Shown here one piece after another: positions 6,579 to 14,990 of a stretch of DNA of 53,942 bases. How positions within the stretch are numbered: the first letter of the stretch is position 1; every line of letters begins with the position of its first letter. The translations under genes were made by a program, and so were the position numbers. The notes beneath the pieces were generated by a model. That model was not told the origin of the DNA. It was given only the letters and a program-made list of their open reading frames with translations, and searched no databases. Source of the stretch: Deltaproteobacteria bacterium (GTDB lineage Bacteria > Desulfobacterota > Binatia > Binatales > Binataceae); assembly GCA_003135135.1 (NCBI GenBank), contig PLDK01000006.1:67942-121883 (forward strand), in the 5' to 3' direction.

Positions 6579-9500
6579 TCAAGCGCTCAACTGCGTCTCG
6601 CTCTGCGCAGCCCATCCCCGCACGACGTCGTTCAGTTCGCGAGCTCGAATCAGGTCGAGCCCGAAGCGAATCGGCAACGAACGCGGCAGCGCCTCGACGG
6701 CATCGCGGCCACCAGGGCGCGACGCAAGCCGGTCGAGCAGCCGCGAGGTCACGGTCCGGCGCTGCCCGCGCAGGTATTGGTCGTTGTACATCTTGACGAT
6801 CAACTCGGCCGCCAGCCGCAGCGCATCCGACATGTTCATCGAACTGTCGGCAAACTGATCGAGCGCCTGCTTGAGCGGGAACTGATCGGGATTCCATACC
6901 GCGACCGAACCCGCGCGCATCAGCGTCTCGATACCCGGGGTGGCGAACGAGTAGCCCCATCCCGCCAGCTTGGTGCTGGCGGTAGCCAGCTCGGCGGGAT
7001 CGAGATTACCCGCCTGCGCGCGCGCCTGCAGCGCCGCCTCCGTCCAGACGCGGCGCACGCCGAACTCGGTCTTGGCGAGATCGGCAAGGATCATGTCGTC
7101 GGTCCACAGCACGTGCCCGGGCATCGAGGCGATCACGATGCTCTCGGCGCCATGGCGGCCGAAGAAATTGATCAGCCGCTCACGGCGGTCATGATCGATC
7201 GCAGCAAGCACCGCACCGTCGCGCACGCGGCACACCGACTGCAACGCATCCGCGAGGCCCTTGAGCTGAATGTCGGCGCGCTTGCCGTCGTTGCCGTTGC
7301 TGGTGAGTGACGCGGAAAATCCGGGCGGCAGGCGCAGGAGGGTATCCTCGAACGCGAGGCGCCGGAGTTCGGCGAGGGTGGCCTGCGAAATGACGAACTG
7401 GCGCGGCCAGCTCGGCAGCAGGCTGAGCCGTCCGAGCATGCACAAGGTGGCGATCGCGGTCAGATCGAGGACCACGGCATTGGCGCGCTCGAAGGCTCCC
7501 AGAGCGGCCGCGAGTTCCTCGGGCGAGCCGGTGCAGCACTTTATCGGCGCCTCGGGGCGCTGCGCCAGCATGAACATGGTCTGCAGATCGTTCAGATTGA
7601 TCCGTTCCGCGACCGCGTGGATCGGGACGGGGTTGTTGGCGTAGGTGAATGCGGCCTGTTTGATGAGGTCCTCACGCTTGCCGTTGACGGCGGCATTTCC
7701 CTTCGCAATCCCGTTGCCATTGACGATACCGTTGCCGTTGGCGATACCGTTGCCGTTGGCGATAGCGTTGCCCTTGCTTGCTTCGAACATCGAGTCGAAG
7801 CTGTCAGTCATTTCGCTCCACGGAATCGCGTCGGCGTGCACGTAGCTCACTTCGATTTCTGCCTGGCCGGGGAAGCGCGCCTGCCAGTTGACGAGACAAT
7901 CAAGGTATCGGTAGGCGTACTTGCTGAGCATCTGCTTGACGGTCGCCTGGCGGCGGCTGAAGCGGCCTTCAGGCAGCTGAAATTTCTCGCCGGACCGCTT
8001 GCCCTTGACGGCGCGCATCATCGGAGATTGCGAGCCGTACTCATCGAGCGCCTCGTCAGCGTCGTTGGCATCCTCGAGCAGGATCCAGCGTTCGGTGCTG
8101 GAATTCTCCTCGAGAAAACTAAGCGCGGCGCCGGGCCCGGCGACGTCGAAGTCGGGTATGTGGGGCATCGGGCCAACCGGTCCAAGCGCGGTCAGGTATG
8201 CGCGATGCGAATCGGCGTTGTCACCATGGTGGCGCAGCAATTCGTAAGCGTAGGCAAGCGCCTCGTTGGCGCGGCCACCGTCGCGCATGAATTGCACGGC
8301 CGCGCGGCCGAGCGCAGGCGGAATTTCCCGCGCCGAGGGCATCGCATTGGGATCGGCAACGACCAGATCGACCTTGCCCAGACGAGCCGCGACGATCGAG
8401 CGCCGCAGTCGGAGCACCCGGTCGTCGGGATGCTCGCGCAGCAGTCCCTCGAGTCCGGCCAACGCAGCTTCGGGATCGCTGCGTTCGAGCTTCTCGAGTT
8501 GATTGGCGGAGGTGCCGGCGTCGACAGGTTGTTCGGGATGCAACTGGTGCGAGAGCTCGCTCACGATGTCTTCGCGGCCGAGCCGGCTTGCGCAATCCAG
8601 CAACCGACGCGTGTCGATGCTGGCGCTGCCTGCGGGCGCGAGTGTCTGCCACAGCGGAAGCGCGTCGCGATAGCGCCCCAAATCATGGAGCAACGCGGCA
8701 AGCTTGCGCCGGCTGTCGGCGGCGGTGTCGGGCGTGAGCTCGGACAGAGCCTCGTCGGCAAACCTGGTGGCCTGATCGAACTTGCCCTGGGCCAAACGGA
8801 GATTGGCGCGCAACGTCTGCATCGTGACCTTGGGCAGGCGCTCCTCGGAAATCGATGCCAGCAGCGCGTCGGCCTCGTGATAACGCTCGAGCATGGCAAG
8901 CGCCTCGACCACGGAAGCGACCGCGAAGGGAAGATCGCCCGCGGGAATCGCCTCCGGCCGCGAGATCGAGCGTATCAGCAGCTCGGTGGCCTCCTGCAAA
9001 TCGCCGGGTTCATCGCGCTCGCGCAGCGTGACCGCGAGATGGTAATCGATGTCGTCGCGGCCGCCCACGGAGGCGGCGCGGCGCAGCACCTCGACAGCCT
9101 CGGTCAGGCTGCCGCGTGATCGCAGAACAATCCCGTACTCGCACAGGCCGTTGGCATCCTCGCGCTGCAAGCCATGCGCCAGTTCGATATCCTTGCCGGC
9201 GCCATCGGTGTCGCGCAGCGCGATTCGTGCCTGCGCGCGTCCCATCAACGCCTGCACTTCGCTGGACGCCAGATGTTCGGCCTGCGCCAGCGCGAGCGCC
9301 TGGGTGAAGCAGCTTTCGGCTTCGCGGACGCGGCTCCCGTCGTTTTGCGCCGGCGCCTCGGTCGAGGCAGCCCCGCCGGCTTCCAGTTCATTGAGTAGAA
9401 TCGCCTGTCCCAGGACCAGCCACGGGATCGAATTATTCGGCAACGCGGTGCTGGCAAGGCGCGCATAACGCTCGGCACGATCGAAGTGCGCGTCGAGCAG

Positions 9501-10487
9501 CGCGCGGCGCGCCATCACGACCGCGACTTCCGGATCGGATGCGAGTTCGGGCGCGACGTTTTCTTCAAGCTCCCTGGCATCGAGCGACTTGGGCGCGTTG
9601 TTCAGCCACAGTGCAACCGCGCGGCCGCTGGAGGGAAACTGCATGCGCAGTTTGTCGGCCAGCGCGAATGCGCGTTCGCGCTCACCGAGCAGTTCGTGGG
9701 CAAGCGCCTCATTGGTGCAGGCGTTCTCCTCGTCGGGCTGCAACGATTTCGCCGCGATGAAAAGCATCGCGGATTTGCGCGGCTCGCCTTCCTTGAGCCA
9801 CGCGGCGCCAAGATACGAGAGCACGCGGAACTTGTGGATGTTCGACAGCTGGCTCCACTTCTGCTCGCGCAGTCTGAGCAGGGCGAGCCGGGCCAGCTGA
9901 TATTGGCGGCTCTCAAGAAGCGCCGCAGCGGCGGAGATCTCCTCTCCCAGCGCATCGGCAGGTACCGCCGCCGCGGGCTCGCATCGAGCCTCGAGATGAA
10001 CCGCCGCATCGGCCCGCGTCAAAGCCTGGCGCTTGGCGGCGGTCCCAAAATCGGTGAGGATCTGAGGATATTCGTCGAGCAGTTCCTCGATGTCGTCCCA
10101 GGTCAGGACCTCGATCGCCGAGATACCGTCTTTGCGGTTCGCACGGTTGAGATCAAACAACAAACGCTGCAAGCCCTCGGGCTTGCCGGCCGTGGTCGCG
10201 ATCACGAAGCGCCCGATTGGGAGCTTCAGGCTGGCGGCCCGGTCTACAGCGTCCTTGATCTCGGCGAGCGTCAGGTCGTTTCGCGAAGCGCTGAGTTCGC
10301 ACTTGACGGCGGCGAGTCGCGGGCGTCCGCTGATCTCGATCAGGTTGATTCCCTTCTCGGCGCGTTTGGGGTCGCGGAAGCGCTCGAGCTGAGGAAGCTG
10401 CCAATGACGCCGCAGGAGCTTGAGACAGAGTCTTTCGAACTCGTCCGGGCTCCTGGGCACGGGATATCCGGGGGCGAATTTTGCCAT
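6579..10487 (-). CDS. Conflict-system protein: nuclease-like N-terminus, TPRs, GreAB-C-like domain, PIN domain
   Basis: A 1302-residue multidomain protein. Residues about 1-150 resemble a restriction-endonuclease fold: DPKRAEKGINLIEISGRPRLAAVKCE keeps the core Lys, but Asn replaces the usual motif Asp, so activity is doubtful; then GRFVIATTAG. Residues about 185-760 are repeated helical pairs of TPR type. Residues about 770-860 resemble the C-terminal domain of GreA/GreB (ERWILLED...YGSQSPMMRAVKGKRSGEKF). Residues about 900-935 are a tandem NGNGIA linker. Residues about 1005-1180 look like a PIN ribonuclease: AVVLDLTAIATL, then LWTDDMILADLA with paired Asp. From memory this matches the TPR-GreAB-C-PIN class predicted for biological conflict. 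No Shine-Dalgarno site; a palindrome abuts the start. Domain calls are by eye, the defence role is inference. Confidence 0.75.
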   Translation of the reverse strand: MAKFAPGYPVPRSPDEFERLCLKLLRRHWQLPQLERFRDPKRAEKGINLIEISGRPRLAAVKCELSASRNDLTLAEIKDAVDRAASLKLPIGRFVIATTAGKPEGLQRLLFDLNRANRKDGISAIEVLTWDDIEELLDEYPQILTDFGTAAKRQALTRADAAVHLEARCEPAAAVPADALGEEISAAAALLESRQYQLARLALLRLREQKWSQLSNIHKFRVLSYLGAAWLKEGEPRKSAMLFIAAKSLQPDEENACTNEALAHELLGERERAFALADKLRMQFPSSGRAVALWLNNAPKSLDARELEENVAPELASDPEVAVVMARRALLDAHFDRAERYARLASTALPNNSIPWLVLGQAILLNELEAGGAASTEAPAQNDGSRVREAESCFTQALALAQAEHLASSEVQALMGRAQARIALRDTDGAGKDIELAHGLQREDANGLCEYGIVLRSRGSLTEAVEVLRRAASVGGRDDIDYHLAVTLRERDEPGDLQEATELLIRSISRPEAIPAGDLPFAVASVVEALAMLERYHEADALLASISEERLPKVTMQTLRANLRLAQGKFDQATRFADEALSELTPDTAADSRRKLAALLHDLGRYRDALPLWQTLAPAGSASIDTRRLLDCASRLGREDIVSELSHQLHPEQPVDAGTSANQLEKLERSDPEAALAGLEGLLREHPDDRVLRLRRSIVAARLGKVDLVVADPNAMPSAREIPPALGRAAVQFMRDGGRANEALAYAYELLRHHGDNADSHRAYLTALGPVGPMPHIPDFDVAGPGAALSFLEENSSTERWILLEDANDADEALDEYGSQSPMMRAVKGKRSGEKFQLPEGRFSRRQATVKQMLSKYAYRYLDCLVNWQARFPGQAEIEVSYVHADAIPWSEMTDSFDSMFEASKGNAIANGNGIANGNGIVNGNGIAKGNAAVNGKREDLIKQAAFTYANNPVPIHAVAERINLNDLQTMFMLAQRPEAPIKCCTGSPEELAAALGAFERANAVVLDLTAIATLCMLGRLSLLPSWPRQFVISQATLAELRRLAFEDTLLRLPPGFSASLTSNGNDGKRADIQLKGLADALQSVCRVRDGAVLAAIDHDRRERLINFFGRHGAESIVIASMPGHVLWTDDMILADLAKTEFGVRRVWTEAALQARAQAGNLDPAELATASTKLAGWGYSFATPGIETLMRAGSVAVWNPDQFPLKQALDQFADSSMNMSDALRLAAELIVKMYNDQYLRGQRRTVTSRLLDRLASRPGGRDAVEALPRSLPIRFGLDLIRARELNDVVRGWAAQSETQLSA
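7693..7785. repeat. In-gene tandem repeat encoding an Asn/Gly-rich linker
   Basis: About four to five imperfect 18-base units (forward strand CGTTGCCGTTGGCGATAC and variants) encode repeated NGNGIA/NGNGIV on the minus strand. The array keeps frame and separates the GreAB-C-like region from the PIN region of the conflict protein. Such repeats vary easily in copy number by slippage. Confidence 0.85.
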
Positions 10488-10493
10488 AGTGTA

Positions 10494-10512
10494 ACATTGC
10501 CTAACACAATGT
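10494..10512. promoter_or_regulatory. Palindrome next to the start of the conflict gene
   Basis: ACATTG and CAATGT are perfect inverted arms separated by 7 bases, ending 6 bases before the ATG at 10487 (minus strand). The site lies in the only non-coding stretch (10488-10596) between the conflict gene and the divergent ABC-F gene, so it could be an operator for either or a translational hairpin covering the leader, where no ribosome site is visible. Confidence 0.35.
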
Positions 10513-10596
10513 CGGCTCAGGAGGAAGCCCTCTCAAACATCGTGGCGAGAGTCACTTTCGGCGGACAAACGCCGCTGATAAGATGACTTTTTTACT

Positions 10597-12591
10597 ATGC
10601 TTAGTCTCGACAACCTTTCCAAGTCCTACGGGGGACGCAAGATCCTCGACCGGGTGAGCTGGTCGATGGCCGACGACGGGCGGGTGGGCCTGGTCGGGCT
10701 TAACGGCGCGGGCAAATCGACGCTGCTCAAGCTGATCGCGGAAGTGCTCCCGCTGGATTCGGGCCGAATCACCCGTCCGCAGCGCACCCGGGTCGGATAC
10801 CTGGCGCAGGACGCTCCAGAGATGAGCGGCAGGTCCGTGCTGCGCGAGACGCTGGCGGCGCTGGACAGGATGCAGGCGCTGGACCTGCGGCGCAAGGAAG
10901 TCGAGCAGATTCTCGCCCACGAGCATTCCGGGCCGGCGCACGATGCGGCGCTCGAGGAATTGGGCGAGGTGCTGACCGAGCTCGAACGGCACGACTTTTA
11001 CAGCGCCGAAAGCCGCGCCACGTCGGTGTTGTTCGGGCTGGGCTTCAACGATGAAGACCTCGGCCGCGACGTCGCCGAATTTTCGGGCGGAATCCGGATG
11101 CGCATTGCACTGGCGAAACTCCTGCTCGACGCACCCGAGTTCATGATGCTCGACGAGCCGACCAATCACCTGGATATCGAGGCGCGCAACTGGCTCGAGG
11201 ATTATCTGTGCGCATACCAGGGCGGGATCATCCTGGTCTCGCACGATCGCTATTTTCTGGACCGCGTCACCACCCGCACCGTCGAAGTGTCGCGCGGGCG
11301 GCTCACCGAATACCTGGGCGGCTACTCGCGGTATCTGGTTGCGCGTGAGGAACGCTTCGCCGCCGAGATGGCGGCGTACGAGAAACAGCGCCTCGAAATC
11401 GAGCACATGGAGAGTTTCATCAGCCGGTTCCGCTACCAGGCGAGCAAGGCGCGCTTGGTACAAAGCCGCATCAAGCAACTTGACAAGCTCGAACGCCTCG
11501 AGCCGCCGGAAGGAGCGCAGAAGCCGCCCGCGATTTCGTTTCCGAAATGCGAACGAAGTACGCGGCGGGTTTTCGAACTCAAGGGCGCCGTCAAACGCTA
11601 CGGCGCGCTGGCGGTTTACGACGGTGTCGATCTGACCATCGAGCGCGGCGCGCGAATCGCGCTGGTCGGTCCCAACGGATCGGGAAAATCCACGATGATG
11701 AAGCTGCTGGCGGGCGTCGAACCGATGACCGGCGGCGAGCGAATCGTCGGCGCCAGCGTGCAGGCTGGATACTTCGCACAGAATCTCGCCGAGTCGCTCT
11801 CATATGAAAAGACCGTGCTCGAAGAACTGAGCGACAGCGCGCAAGGCCGGACGATGGCGGAGATTCGTTCGATTCTCGGCGCGATGCTGTTCTCGGGCGA
11901 CGACGTGTACAAGCGCGTCGAAGTGCTGTCGGGCGGCGAGCGCGCGCGCCTGGCGCTGGCGAAGGTGTTGGCGCGGCCGAGCAATTGCCTGCTGCTCGAC
12001 GAGCCGACCAACAACCTCGACATCATCGCGAAGGACACGCTGCTCGACGCGCTCAGGCGATTTCCGGGCACCGTTATAATAGTCAGCCACGATCGTTTCA
12101 TTCTCAATGAGCTCGTGACCGAGGTGCTCGAAGTCGGCCAGGGTCATGCGATTCGCTACCTCGGCAACTACGATGAATACCTCGAGAAGAAGGCGCAGAC
12201 CGACGCCGCGCCGTCGCCTTCGTCGCAGCCGACGCGGTCCGGGCCGGTGCAATTGCGCGATACGCGTGGCAACAACGGGAATGCGTCGCGTCCAAAAAAA
12301 GCGCAACCAGCAAAGGCCGCTCAGCCGGTGAAGCCCGCGCATCCGGCAAATGACGATCGAGACGCGCTCCGCAGGCGCGAACGTATCGCGCGCCAGCGGA
12401 CCCAGATCGAAGCCGGAATCGAGCAGCGCGAAACCCAGCGCGCGGCGCTCTCCACCGAGATGAACGATCCCAACTTCTATCTCGCGCGAAAGGACGCCGA
12501 CGATCTGATCGCGCGCTACGAACAACTCGGCCGCGAGATCGAAAAGCTCTACGCGGACCTGGTCAAGTTCGACGAAGCCGCGTCCGCGTGA
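10597..12591 (+). CDS. ABC-F family ATPase (Uup/EF-3-like)
   Basis: A 664-residue soluble protein with two ABC ATPase domains and no membrane segment, as in ABC-F ribosome-associated factors. Domain 1: Walker A GLNGAGKST, signature FSGGIRMRIALAKLL, Walker B MMLDEPTNHLD. Between the domains is the ABC-F linker of charged helices (YEKQRLEIEHMESFISRFRY, then KARLVQSRIKQLDKLER). Domain 2: Walker A GPNGSGKST, signature LSGGERARLALAKVLA, Walker B LLLDEPTNNLD. The C-terminus is a Lys/Pro/Ala-rich linker followed by a coiled coil (RIARQRTQIEAGIEQRETQR), like Uup. Such proteins act on stalled ribosomes or confer antibiotic resistance; which applies cannot be told. Divergent from the TPR/PIN gene. Confidence 0.93.
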   Translation: MLSLDNLSKSYGGRKILDRVSWSMADDGRVGLVGLNGAGKSTLLKLIAEVLPLDSGRITRPQRTRVGYLAQDAPEMSGRSVLRETLAALDRMQALDLRRKEVEQILAHEHSGPAHDAALEELGEVLTELERHDFYSAESRATSVLFGLGFNDEDLGRDVAEFSGGIRMRIALAKLLLDAPEFMMLDEPTNHLDIEARNWLEDYLCAYQGGIILVSHDRYFLDRVTTRTVEVSRGRLTEYLGGYSRYLVAREERFAAEMAAYEKQRLEIEHMESFISRFRYQASKARLVQSRIKQLDKLERLEPPEGAQKPPAISFPKCERSTRRVFELKGAVKRYGALAVYDGVDLTIERGARIALVGPNGSGKSTMMKLLAGVEPMTGGERIVGASVQAGYFAQNLAESLSYEKTVLEELSDSAQGRTMAEIRSILGAMLFSGDDVYKRVEVLSGGERARLALAKVLARPSNCLLLDEPTNNLDIIAKDTLLDALRRFPGTVIIVSHDRFILNELVTEVLEVGQGHAIRYLGNYDEYLEKKAQTDAAPSPSSQPTRSGPVQLRDTRGNNGNASRPKKAQPAKAAQPVKPAHPANDDRDALRRRERIARQRTQIEAGIEQRETQRAALSTEMNDPNFYLARKDADDLIARYEQLGREIEKLYADLVKFDEAASA

Positions 12592-12617
12592 GCGCGCCGC
12601 GCAAGCCTGCCCTCAGC

Positions 12618-13775
12618 TCAGCTCAACTCCCGGTAAAATTCGCGAATGTCGGCGGCCAGCAGCTGCGGCTGCTCCATCGCGGCGAAATGCCCGCCGTTGG
12701 GCATCGCGGTCCATCGCCGCACGTTGTACGCGCGCTCGGCCCAATGCCGCGGCGGACGCACCAGCTCCGCCGGGAACATCGCGACTCCGGTAGGCGCCTC
12801 GATTCGCGTCCCGGGCTTGAGCCGCCACGGATGATGGCGCGCTTCGTAGTACAGCCGCGTCGAGGAATTGATCGTCTGCGTGACCCAGTAGATCATCACG
12901 TTGGTCAACAGCTGGTCACGCGTGAAGCTCCGCTCGACGTCGCCATGACAATCGCTCCAGGTGCGGAATTTCTCGACGATCCACGCCGCGAGCCCGGCCG
13001 GTGAATCGTTCAGCCCGTAGGCGAGCGTCTGCGGCTTGGTGCCCTGGATCCACTGGTATCCGGTCTCGGCGGTGCGGAATTTTTCCATGTCGCCGAGAAA
13101 CACTTTCTCTTCGGGCGTGAGCTCGGGCGCGCTCCGTCCTTCGGCGGGCCCGATCGCAATCATGTTGAGATGGATGCCGAAGACGCTGTCGGCGTGCACC
13201 TCGCCGATTCGCGACGCGATCGCAGCGCCCCAGTCTCCGCCCTGCACCGCGTAGCGCCGGTAGCCCAGCACTTCGGTCATCAGCTGGTGAAGCATCTCCG
13301 CCATCGCCTGGATATTCATCGCACGAGCCCGCGGACGGTCCGAAAATCCATAGCCGGGCAGCGACGGCGCGATCACGGTGAACGAATCTTTTGGGTCGCC
13401 GCCGTGCGCCGCCGGATCGGTGAGCATCGGGATTAGTTCCATGAACTCGCAGATCGATCCCGGCCATCCATGAATCAGCAGGATCGGCCTGGGATTGGGC
13501 CCGTTGCCTTTTTCGTGAATGAAGTGAACTCCGAGCCCGTCAACGCGCGCCTTGAAATGCGCGAAGCGATTGATTTCGCGCTCATGCGCGCGCCAGTCGT
13601 ATTTGGTTCGCCAGTACTCGACCAGTTCCTTGAGGTAGGCGAGATTGGTTCCATACTCCCACGCGGTATCGGGAACCTCGTCGGGAAAGCGCGTGTTGTT
13701 GAGCCGCGCGCGCAAGTCGGCGAGCACTTCGTCGGGCACCTCGACGCGGAACGGCTCGATTTTGCCACCGCCCAT
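12618..13775 (-). CDS. Epoxide hydrolase (EH_N plus alpha/beta hydrolase)
   Basis: A 385-residue microsomal-type epoxide hydrolase. The N-terminal EH_N domain (KIEPFRVEVPDEVLADLRAR, LNNTRFPDEVPDTAWEYG) precedes an alpha/beta hydrolase core with HGWPGS (oxyanion hole), PSLPGYGFSDRP, nucleophile Asp in GGDWGAAI and His in GGHFAAMEQP. Length is usual. GCGGAGG six bases upstream selects ATG 13775 over the GTG six codons earlier. It adds water to epoxides and would fit an organism that handles oxygenated hydrocarbons; substrate unknown. Downstream it converges with the ABC-F gene across 26 bases. Confidence 0.93.
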   Translation of the reverse strand: MGGGKIEPFRVEVPDEVLADLRARLNNTRFPDEVPDTAWEYGTNLAYLKELVEYWRTKYDWRAHEREINRFAHFKARVDGLGVHFIHEKGNGPNPRPILLIHGWPGSICEFMELIPMLTDPAAHGGDPKDSFTVIAPSLPGYGFSDRPRARAMNIQAMAEMLHQLMTEVLGYRRYAVQGGDWGAAIASRIGEVHADSVFGIHLNMIAIGPAEGRSAPELTPEEKVFLGDMEKFRTAETGYQWIQGTKPQTLAYGLNDSPAGLAAWIVEKFRTWSDCHGDVERSFTRDQLLTNVMIYWVTQTINSSTRLYYEARHHPWRLKPGTRIEAPTGVAMFPAELVRPPRHWAERAYNVRRWTAMPNGGHFAAMEQPQLLAADIREFYRELS

Positions 13776-13855
13776 GAGAACCTCCGCGGCCACTCCTGAG
13801 ACTCACGCGCGCCGGTCGCCGCACGCGTCGAACCGTCGCGCAAATGCCTCCGATT

Positions 13856-14287
13856 CTACTTCTTCGCGAGCGCTTCCTTGGCGAGCTCGCTGGCGGTTTT
13901 GCCGTCAAGGCCGGCGCCGAACTTGTCGCGCAGCGCCTTCATGATCGGGCCTATCTGCGACGCGCCCGCCGCAATCGCAGCCGCAATTTCCGCGCGTACT
14001 TCGTCGGGCGAGGTCGCGGCGGGCAAATACGATTCGAGGACCCTGGCCTCGGTCTCGTTCTGCTCGATCAGGTCCTGGCGGCCCGCTTTGCGCGCAAATT
14101 CCAGCGATTCTTCGCGCTTGGCCCGCTCGCGCTTGATTATTTGCAGGATCTCGGCATCGTTGGGGTCGCGGCGAACGTCTTTTTCCAGACGCGAAATCTC
14201 GGACAACACACCGCGCAACGCCATCATGCGCAGCTTGTCGCCGCTCTTCATCGCGGCCTTGAGATCGTCCTGAATCTTGCTCTTCAT
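13856..14287 (-). CDS. GatB/YqeY domain protein
   Basis: A 143-residue YqeY-type protein: MKSKIQDDLKAAMKSGDKLR start, VLRGVLSEI-like helix, IIKRERAKREESLEFARKAG, then the C-terminal QIGPIMKALRDKFGAGLDGK that corresponds to the tail domain of GatB. Stand-alone YqeY proteins share the tRNA-binding tail of the amidotransferase, but their role is not settled. Length and all blocks match the family well. It is in the leftward group between the epoxide hydrolase and an exported unknown. Confidence 0.92.
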   Translation of the reverse strand: MKSKIQDDLKAAMKSGDKLRMMALRGVLSEISRLEKDVRRDPNDAEILQIIKRERAKREESLEFARKAGRQDLIEQNETEARVLESYLPAATSPDEVRAEIAAAIAAGASQIGPIMKALRDKFGAGLDGKTASELAKEALAKK

Positions 14288-14392
14288 CTTTTCAGCGACG
14301 CGAATCTACTTTGCGGCATGGCGATCAAACCCAACGCGGCCGGCATGGACGCAAGGCCTGTTTCCGCAGATCGCAATAGCTACTCCGAAAAA

Positions 14393-14911
14393 CTACTTAT
14401 GCGCGGGCGCCGCCGTGCCCTTGGTTTCGACATCTTGCCATTTCGGAGGTTCGACTTCGGTCCACTTGCTACCGTCGAGATGGTAGCTGAATACCAATAC
14501 CTTTTGCTTGCCGGTCGCCCTTCCTTTGCCCTCGCCGCTCTTGGAGGGCGTGTACTCGGCCGCCTGCAGCTTCACGGTCCAGAATCCCGCCTTCGCCGTC
14601 GGCAGATACATGAACTTGGCGTGGTCGAGATCGACGTACGGCTTGCCCGACGCCTTCTTCTCGCTCTCGTCACCCAGATAGGTATCGGATTCGCTCGCGA
14701 TAGTGTCGCTCAGCGCCGCGCGCTGAGCCGCGGTAAGGGGATTCTCCCTGCCGGGACCGGCAGCACTCGGACCGGCAGCCCCCGAACCGGCAGCGCCGCT
14801 GTTGATGTAAAGGTCCTTCTTGACTTCGATCGCGCGTGCGCTGTTGGGCGCAAGAATCGCCGCGACAATCAGCCCCGCCACCACCAGAGCAGTACACGGT
14901 TTCGCAGCCAT
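14393..14911 (-). CDS. Exported hypothetical protein
   Basis: A 172-residue protein with a clear signal peptide (MAAKPCTALVVAGLIVAAIL, cleavage likely after SARA). Mature part starts IEVKKDLYINSG, followed by an Ala/Gly/Pro repeat (GAAGSGAAGPSAAGPG), then a probably folded region (FMYLPTAKAGFWTVKLQAAE, then QKVLVFSYHLDGSKWTEVEP). AGGAGGG lies just upstream of the ATG. The family is not recognised; periplasmic location is well supported. It is followed by yqeY and preceded by tonB on the same strand. Confidence 0.7.
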   Translation of the reverse strand: MAAKPCTALVVAGLIVAAILAPNSARAIEVKKDLYINSGAAGSGAAGPSAAGPGRENPLTAAQRAALSDTIASESDTYLGDESEKKASGKPYVDLDHAKFMYLPTAKAGFWTVKLQAAEYTPSKSGEGKGRATGKQKVLVFSYHLDGSKWTEVEPPKWQDVETKGTAAPAHK

Positions 14912-14990
14912 CTTTCCTACCCTCCTGGGCTTGGGCTTATATCACGGCTTCTGCGGATTAGCACGACTGCAGCAATGAAAAATGACAAGC

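Noticed and set aside
7617-9119. 500-codon open frame antisense to the TPR/PIN gene
   Set aside because: Shadow frame of a high-GC gene; arginine/histidine-rich product without motifs and no ribosome site.
9486-10586. 366-codon plus-strand frame opposite the conflict gene
   Set aside because: Lies wholly over the better-supported minus-strand coding sequence and would cover the divergent spacer and palindrome.
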